Of a DNA stretch of 20,971 bases, positions 14,464 to 20,971 are shown in pieces. Below the pieces are notes generated by a model. It did not search any database. It was not told the origin of the DNA and worked only from the letters and a program-made list of their open reading frames with translations. Position 1 is the stretch's first letter. The number at the start of each line of letters is the position of its first letter. The translations under genes and the position numbers were made by a program. Origin of the DNA: Sphingomonadales bacterium (GTDB lineage: Bacteria; Pseudomonadota; Alphaproteobacteria; Sphingomonadales; Sphingomonadaceae); the NCBI GenBank assembly GCA_028868335.1, contig JAGWUU010000015.1, positions 1-20,971 on the forward strand. Direction: 5' to 3'.

Positions 14464-14988
14464 TCAGTGCATGGCCCCCATGTCATGCATGGCTCCGGCG
14501 TCGGCTGCGGCACCTGCGGCTTCGACCGTCATTGACGATTGAGCCTTGCCGCCATCGGCGAACTGCACGGTCAGCGTGGTCTGACCGCCGGGCCTGAGGC
14601 CCGAGTCAAGATCGAAGGCCATGACGTGGAACTTCCCGGGCTCGAACGCGATACTCGTTCCCGGAGCGATATCGACGCGGTCGACCGAATTCATCTCGAT
14701 GCCGACTGTCTGATGCATTTCCGTCTTGGCTGCGCCATTGATGGAAATCGCGGAGATTGCCTTGGTTCCCGACGAGTTGTTGGTCACCGTGAAATACGCC
14801 GCGCCCGGATTGTTCCGGACTGCGGGAAGTACCAAACGGGCAGCACTGATCGTCACCCCGGCGGGCGCTTCTCCTGTAGCCGTTGCTTCGGTGCGCGCCT
14901 GCGGCTTTGCACCCTCCTTGCATCCGCCAAGCGTCGACAGGGCGAGAACCATTGCCAGGGAAACGGCGGTAGGGCGGGACAGGTGCAC
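14464..14988 (-). CDS. PCuAC-family periplasmic copper chaperone, lipoprotein
   Basis: A 174-residue protein of the PCuA(C)/DUF461 family, which carries Cu(I) in the periplasm to the CuA/CuB sites of cytochrome oxidases. The leader ends in a lipobox LGGC (Cys23), so it is probably membrane-anchored. The copper site is visible as Met91/His92, Met99 and, after FEPGKF, His121 and Met123 (HVM), in the family order HX(n)M...HXM. A C-terminal tail AMHDMGAMH adds three Met and two His residues and may be an extra metal site. The start is GTG (14988-14986), with AAAGGA about 10 bp upstream. It precedes the HEMTH gene, with which it is probably co-transcribed, and is divergent from dnaK. Confidence 0.88.
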   Translation of the reverse strand: MHLSRPTAVSLAMVLALSTLGGCKEGAKPQARTEATATGEAPAGVTISAARLVLPAVRNNPGAAYFTVTNNSSGTKAISAISINGAAKTEMHQTVGIEMNSVDRVDIAPGTSIAFEPGKFHVMAFDLDSGLRPGGQTTLTVQFADGGKAQSSMTVEAAGAAADAGAMHDMGAMH

Positions 14989-15046
14989 GGATTCAGGTTC
15001 CTTTACGATCGCTGCGAGATGGCGTTTTCGCTAATCGTCTGTGGCC

Positions 15047-15077
15047 CTTGTGCCAAGCAAAACCACACCTATATCGG
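15047..15077 (+). promoter_or_regulatory. Sigma-32 (RpoH) promoter of dnaK
   Basis: CTTG (15047-15050), 17 bp, then CCTATATCGG (15068-15077) matches the alphaproteobacterial heat-shock consensus CTTG-N17-CYTATNTNNG at every defined position. It lies 86 bp upstream of the dnaK ATG, giving a 5' leader of about 80 nt. No CIRCE element is visible nearby. Confidence 0.8.
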
Positions 15078-15163
15078 CCCGGAAATAGAGCCGCCCAGCA
15101 CGTTTTGCCGATTCCGGGAAACGAAGGATGCGGTGTCACGATTCAAGCAAGGAATGGGGTTAC

Positions 15164-17080
<1,917 letters not shown>

Positions 17081-17097
17081 TGAAGCTGTGATCTCCC

Positions 17098-17129
17098 CCC
17101 GTCATTCCTGCCAGCGCGGGAATGACGGG
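17098..17129. repeat. Palindromic (REP-like) hairpin between dnaK and dnaJ
   Basis: CCCGTCATTCC (17098-17108) and GGAATGACGGG (17119-17129) form a perfect 11-bp inverted repeat with a 10-base loop. The CGTCATTCC core resembles short palindromes dispersed in many proteobacterial genomes. It starts 18 bp after the dnaK stop and ends 20 bp before dnaJ; it has no T-tract. It could trim or attenuate the dnaK-dnaJ message. Repetition across the genome cannot be tested here. Confidence 0.55.
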
Positions 17130-17149
17130 TTTGAGGTGGGGACGTTATC

Positions 17150-18280
17150 ATGGCTGTAGAAGCCGACTATTACGAACTGCTCGAAATTGAACGCACCGCC
17201 GACGATGCGACGATCAAATCGTCTTATCGCCGGCTGGCAATGCGCTACCATCCCGACAAGAACGGCGGCTGCACGGATTCGGAAAGCCGTTTCAAGGCGA
17301 TCAGCGAGGCATATGATTGCCTCAAGGATCCGCAGAAGCGCGCCGCCTACGATCGCTTTGGACATGAAGCCTTCAAACAGGGAATGAAGGGCGGCGGCGG
17401 CCCCGGTGCAGGTGCCGGTTTTTCCGATCTGGGCGACATTTTCGAGACGATCTTCGGCAATGCGTTTGGCGGCGGTGGGCGGCAGCAGGCACGGCGCGGT
17501 GCCGACCTGCGCTATGATCTCGAGATTGGCCTCGACGAAGCTTTCCACGGCAAGTCAGCGCAGATCGAGATCGAGGTCGCAGCCAGGTGCGAGCCCTGCG
17601 ATGGCTCGGGTGCCGAGCCTGGCACCGGCACGCGGCGGTGCAACCTGTGCGGCGGTCACGGTCAGGTCCGCGCCCAGCAAGGCTTCTTCATGGTCGAACG
17701 CACCTGCCCGACCTGCCATGGCCGGGGCGAGGTGATCGAAAAGCCCTGTCGCGCTTGCCGGGGCGAGGGACGCGTTGACCAGCCGCAGACCCTTGACGTC
17801 ACAATTCCTTCCGGCGTCGACACTGGCACGCGCATCAGGCTTGCCGGCAAGGGCGAGGCTGGTCCCTTTGGAGCGCCCCCAGGCGACCTCTACATCTTCC
17901 TCCACATTCGCCGCCATGCAGTGTTCGAACGTGAAGGAACCAATCTCGTTACCCGTGTGCCAATCAGCTTCACCACGGCGGCGCTTGGCGGGCAGATCGA
18001 TATTCCCGGCCTGGATGGCAAGCACATTGCGCTCGACATTCCTGCGGGGATCCAGACCGGCAAGCAGTTGCGCAAACGCGGCGAAGGCATGCCGGTCCTT
18101 CAGGGGAGGGGGCGTGGCGACCTTGTAGCAGAGATCATGGTCGAAACTCCGACCAAGTTGACCGTGCGCCAGAAGGAATTGCTACACGAGTTGCAGGCCA
18201 CCGAGACTGGCGAGGAAACACCGCAGTCCAAGGGCTTCTTCGACCGGATCAAGAATGCATGGGAGGGGTTGACCGACTAA
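17150..18280 (+). CDS. dnaJ: Chaperone protein DnaJ (Hsp40, type I)
   Basis: A 376-residue co-chaperone that stimulates DnaK ATPase and presents substrates. The J domain (about 5-70) contains the essential HPD at 34-36. A Gly/Phe-rich linker (about 80-110, GGGGPGAGAGF to GNAFGGGG) is followed by the zinc domain with four CXXCXGXG repeats: CEPCDGSG, CNLCGGHG, CPTCHGRG and CRACRGEG (Cys147 to Cys203). The C-terminal substrate domain includes PGDLYIFLHIRRHAVFEREG. The ATG at 17150 has GGGG about 8 bp upstream. It probably shares the dnaK heat-shock promoter by read-through past the hairpin. Confidence 0.97.
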   Translation: MAVEADYYELLEIERTADDATIKSSYRRLAMRYHPDKNGGCTDSESRFKAISEAYDCLKDPQKRAAYDRFGHEAFKQGMKGGGGPGAGAGFSDLGDIFETIFGNAFGGGGRQQARRGADLRYDLEIGLDEAFHGKSAQIEIEVAARCEPCDGSGAEPGTGTRRCNLCGGHGQVRAQQGFFMVERTCPTCHGRGEVIEKPCRACRGEGRVDQPQTLDVTIPSGVDTGTRIRLAGKGEAGPFGAPPGDLYIFLHIRRHAVFEREGTNLVTRVPISFTTAALGGQIDIPGLDGKHIALDIPAGIQTGKQLRKRGEGMPVLQGRGRGDLVAEIMVETPTKLTVRQKELLHELQATETGEETPQSKGFFDRIKNAWEGLTD

Positions 18281-18309
18281 GCGAAAGCTTGAGCGGCGAC
18301 AGAACAAGG

Positions 18310-18344
18310 AAGTGGCGTTTTCCCAGCGGAAGCGCCGCTTTTCT
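18310..18344 (+). terminator. Rho-independent terminator after dnaJ
   Basis: AAGTGGCG (18310-18317) can pair with CGCCGCTT (18333-18340), using one G-U pair, to give an 8-bp stem around a 15-base loop, followed by TTTTCT (18339-18344). An alternative shorter stem AGCGG/CCGCT (18325-18329, 18335-18339) ends at the same T-run. It lies 29 bp after the dnaJ stop. Confidence 0.6.
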
Positions 18345-18408
18345 GCTATGGTGACACGCAAATGCTGAATGAAAACCGGGTCGCGTGAGAAAACCTGGGA
18401 GAAACAGC

Positions 18409-19470
18409 ATGGCACAAGCACTTGATGAAGAACGCCTGCACGAGTTCGTAGGCAAAATGCTCGGTGACCTTGGCGGCGCGATGAGCGTGCCAACGGTGCG
18501 AATCGGGTTCCGCCTTGGCCTTTTCGATGCGCTCGCGCAGGGTCCGGCCACCGCCACGAAACTGGCCCGTCGCGCGGGAAACCTCCAGGAGCGCTATGTA
18601 CGCGAGTGGGCGTTGGCGCAGGCCGCCAACGGCTACATCACTTGCGCCGCGGATGGAGAAACATTCAGCATCTCACCCGAGCAGGCGATGGTTTTTTGCG
18701 TGCCTGACAGTCCTGTCTATCTTCGCGGGGCTTTTGAAATCGTCGCGGCAATGATCGAAGCCGAAGGCAAGGTCGAAGAGTGTTTCCGCGATGGTCGCGG
18801 AGTGCGCTGGGGAGATCATGCGGGCTGTCTGTTCTGCGCCACTGGAGCGTTCTTCCGTCCGGGTTACGTAAACAATATTGTCCAGAACTGGATACCCGCA
18901 CTTGAAGGTATGGAGGCGCGGTTGAACCGCGGCGCGAAGGTTGCCGACATCGGTTGTGGCGTCGGCTTTTCGACCCTGCTGATGGCTGAAGCCTTTCCGC
19001 AGTCGCGTTTCGTCGGGTTCGACTTCCACGAACCCTCGATCCGGGAGGCGCGTCGTCATGCGGCGGAGCATGGCCTTGGCGATCGTGTCCGCTTCGAAGT
19101 CGCGAAGGCCAAGGAAATCGCCGAGGACGGCTTTGATCTCGTCACCATGTTCGATTGTCTGCACGACATGGGCGATCCCGCCGGTTGCGCCACGCACGTC
19201 AAGAAGATCCTTGCATCGGATGGTGCCTGGATGGTGGTCGAGCCAATCGCGGGAGACCGCCCGACGGACAATCTCAACCCGGTCGGACGACTATTCTATA
19301 ACGCCTCGACGATGATCTGCGTTCCGACCTCCCTCGACCAGGAAGTGGGTGCCGCACTTGGCGCCCAGGCCGGGGAGGCGCGGCTGTCGGAGGTAATCCG
19401 AGATGGCGGGTTTACCCGGATCCGTCGCGCTACGGAGGGGCCGTTCAACATGGTGCTCGAAGCGCGCTAG
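18409..19470 (+). CDS. Class I SAM-dependent methyltransferase with N-terminal winged-helix domain
   Basis: A 353-residue methyltransferase resembling the mycobacterial Rv2258c type: an N-terminal helical/winged-helix dimerisation domain (about 1-95) and a Rossmann SAM-binding domain. SAM motif I is VADIGCGVGFSTL (178-190), followed by the ribose-binding region FVGFDFHEPS (201-210) and the post-motif FDCLHDMGDP (248-257). The acceptor substrate is unknown; small aromatic or lipid-like molecules are typical guesses for this architecture. The ATG at 18409 is preferred because GGGAGA lies about 6 bp upstream; a GTG at 18385 would add 8 residues without a ribosome site. Its stop codon shares the palindrome CTAG with the stop of the convergent patatin-like gene. 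Confidence 0.85.
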   Translation: MAQALDEERLHEFVGKMLGDLGGAMSVPTVRIGFRLGLFDALAQGPATATKLARRAGNLQERYVREWALAQAANGYITCAADGETFSISPEQAMVFCVPDSPVYLRGAFEIVAAMIEAEGKVEECFRDGRGVRWGDHAGCLFCATGAFFRPGYVNNIVQNWIPALEGMEARLNRGAKVADIGCGVGFSTLLMAEAFPQSRFVGFDFHEPSIREARRHAAEHGLGDRVRFEVAKAKEIAEDGFDLVTMFDCLHDMGDPAGCATHVKKILASDGAWMVVEPIAGDRPTDNLNPVGRLFYNASTMICVPTSLDQEVGAALGAQAGEARLSEVIRDGGFTRIRRATEGPFNMVLEAR

Positions 19471-20971
19471 CCGCGTTGGTGAGCAGTTTCGATCTCCATG
19501 CGCAGCCCTGAGATCAGGTTCGGATCGACGCGCAGCCGGCTTTCTTCCTCGTCAAGCACGGCCAGGAAGGCGTCGTGCTTGAACGCGGCTATGGCATCGG
19601 GTTCGAGCGTCATCCCGCGCGGCAGGGTCGAGGCGATGATGTCGATCATCCTTTCGACACCGTGGAGCCGTCCCCAGAGGTAGTCGTTCTCGCGGTAGGC
19701 TCGGCTGAAGAATGCGCCGAAGTTGTAGAATTCCACCCCGCGCAGCGTCGCCCGCGTGCCACCGGAACGGATCGCGTTGCAGTCATCCGGGGAAATGCGG
19801 TCAACCTTGGCCGGCTCGAGTTCACTGCTCCCTTCACCGCGCAACAATGGCAAGGTCACCGTGTCATAGAAAGGAAAACCAAGGTAAGTCAGCAGAATGC
19901 GACGGCGTAATTCGAGCGGCAGGTCGGCCATGGTTTCGACCAGCATCGCATCGACTACGAGGTCCGCCGCCGGCAACTGCCTGCGGTTGGCGATAGTCTC
20001 GAGCACACGATCGGGTTCAGCGAAAACCTTGCCCGCTACCGCGGGAAAATCACCGCCCAGTGAATTGCTGCCCTCGCGATCGAAATAGAGGGACAGGGCG
20101 CGAAACACCGTGTCACGGGCGTTCTGCCGCGCATCGGGGGCGAACGAGTCAATGTCGTCCCAGTCTTCGGACAACCGGCGCGCGAGCAAACGCAGGCGAC
20201 GAATTCGAAAACCGAGGTCGTGGTCGCGAAAGAACGTTATCGCCTGGTCACTCGCCCCTCCGCGGATCATCGAGACTCGATCGAGCCCGGCGACCGCCAG
20301 ATGCTGCGTCAGGAAATCGCCGATCGCAATGTTTTGCGCGCGCTCAAGTTCGGGCGCAGCCGCCTGGATTACGTCGGCGAGCGATTGGATAATCCCGGTC
20401 AGCTTGACCTGGCCATAGGCCTGGAAGGCATAGCCCGCCTGCTCGGCCGCCGCCTGCTGGGCCTTGGCGCGCCAGGCGGTGAGGCGACCGACCGTCGGGC
20501 GATTGAAGAACAAGGTCCGTCCGAACAGTCTCGAAACGGTTTCCTCGACTTCGGGTCGAAGGGCATCGACGATCTGCTTGAGCCGGGCTCGCTCGCGCGA
20601 GGCATGGGCAATATCGTCAAGGTTGTCGCGCACCGGTTGCTCACGCGGGATCGATGAGAGCGACCCAAAGATAACCGAGAAAAATCCCGGCAGTCTCGGA
20701 TCGCTGCGCGACAGCCCGCCAACCTGGTCAGGGTGAGGGTCGATATAGACGAAGCGGCGATCGACCTCGCGCTGCGCGGGGCGATCGCCAAGCGCCGCCA
20801 TGGCTTCTGAAAATGGCGCGTTTACCAGGACAGAACCATCAATCAGGGCCACCCCTTCCACATCGCCCCGATGGCTGTGTTCCGGCATGATCCGCTCGAC
20901 AAAGGCGGCGCGGCTCGGCCAGCCCTGCTGGTGCTGTGCGGCCAGGGCGTCGATCTCGGCGAGTTGCAACG
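19467..20971 (-). CDS. Patatin-like phospholipase-related protein with DUF3376-type region, C-terminal part
   Basis: About 500 residues of a larger protein that enters from the right edge; its true start is outside the window. Near the edge it shows VALIDGSVLVNAPFSEAM, which fits the patatin catalytic aspartate block (usually DGG or DGA, here DGS, Asp at 20840-20838), followed by FVYIDPHPD. The long remainder is helical and charged, and resembles the C-terminal region of the patatin-related proteins of TIGR03607 (with DUF3376). The nucleophile serine (GXSXG) would lie upstream, beyond the window. Lipid acyl hydrolase activity is therefore likely but unproven. The stop overlaps that of the methyltransferase gene by 3 bp. 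Confidence 0.8.
   Translation of the reverse strand, partial: LQLAEIDALAAQHQQGWPSRAAFVERIMPEHSHRGDVEGVALIDGSVLVNAPFSEAMAALGDRPAQREVDRRFVYIDPHPDQVGGLSRSDPRLPGFFSVIFGSLSSIPREQPVRDNLDDIAHASRERARLKQIVDALRPEVEETVSRLFGRTLFFNRPTVGRLTAWRAKAQQAAAEQAGYAFQAYGQVKLTGIIQSLADVIQAAAPELERAQNIAIGDFLTQHLAVAGLDRVSMIRGGASDQAITFFRDHDLGFRIRRLRLLARRLSEDWDDIDSFAPDARQNARDTVFRALSLYFDREGSNSLGGDFPAVAGKVFAEPDRVLETIANRRQLPAADLVVDAMLVETMADLPLELRRRILLTYLGFPFYDTVTLPLLRGEGSSELEPAKVDRISPDDCNAIRSGGTRATLRGVEFYNFGAFFSRAYRENDYLWGRLHGVERMIDIIASTLPRGMTLEPDAIAAFKHDAFLAVLDEEESRLRVDPNLISGLRMEIETAHQRG

Noticed and set aside
14989..15163. CIRCE operator upstream of dnaK
   Set aside because: No TTAGCACTC or GAGTGCTAA-like arms were found; the region is explained by the sigma-32 promoter.

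Overview
The window looks like chromosomal DNA from a GC-rich alphaproteobacterium, most likely a sphingomonad (Novosphingobium/Sphingomonas type). This rests on the gene order (a divergent LpoA-like lipoprotein beside rsmI-yraN-gshB; rph-rdgB-hemW-xerC divergent from hrcA-grpE; then dnaK-dnaJ), on a small HEMTH protein of the type annotated 'vgr related protein' in sphingomonads, and on alphaproteobacterial-type sigma-32 promoters. Genus assignment is inference from remembered gene order, not from a database search. No rRNA, tRNA, CRISPR array, insertion sequence or prophage gene was recognised.

Layout. 1-446 (-): 5' part of a MoxR-family AAA+ ATPase. 447-845: a non-coding stretch with two palindromes and a good FNR/FixK-type box. 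846-2629 (+): a translationally coupled pair, a Cyc2-like fused monoheme cytochrome-porin and a small class I cytochrome c; this is the most unusual locus here. 2637-2663: a perfect hairpin between convergent genes. 2669-4666 (-): parE. 4724-5869 (-): LpoA-like lipoprotein. 5910-8779 (+): rsmI, yraN, gshB, and a DedA-family membrane protein. 8831-12252 (-): rph, rdgB, hemW and xerC, tightly packed (transcribed rph to xerC). 12331-13957 (+): hrcA-grpE. 13967-14988 (-): a PCuAC copper chaperone lipoprotein followed by the HEMTH protein. 15164-18280 (+): dnaK and dnaJ separated by a palindromic repeat-like hairpin. 18409-19470 (+): SAM-dependent methyltransferase. 19467-20971 (-): C-terminal part of a patatin-like phospholipase-related protein that runs off the window.

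How the parts work together. The cytochrome-porin would place a single heme in an outer-membrane barrel, and the coupled soluble cytochrome is the obvious periplasmic partner. An FNR-type box 110 bp upstream suggests control by oxygen or redox state. hrcA-grpE and dnaK-dnaJ form the heat-shock block: both transcription units have a CTTG-N17-CCTA(T/A)AT promoter, and the dnaK copy matches the alphaproteobacterial sigma-32 consensus at every defined position. The remaining genes are mostly housekeeping: decatenation, rRNA methylation, glutathione synthesis, RNA maturation, nucleotide-pool cleaning, heme delivery and chromosome dimer resolution.

A recurring feature is start-site economy. Several genes begin on GTG or TTG inside the preceding stop codon (yraN, rdgB, xerC). 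parE, dedA and hrcA have no Shine-Dalgarno sequence but do have a plausible -10 element ending 7-8 nt before the ATG, which suggests leaderless mRNAs.
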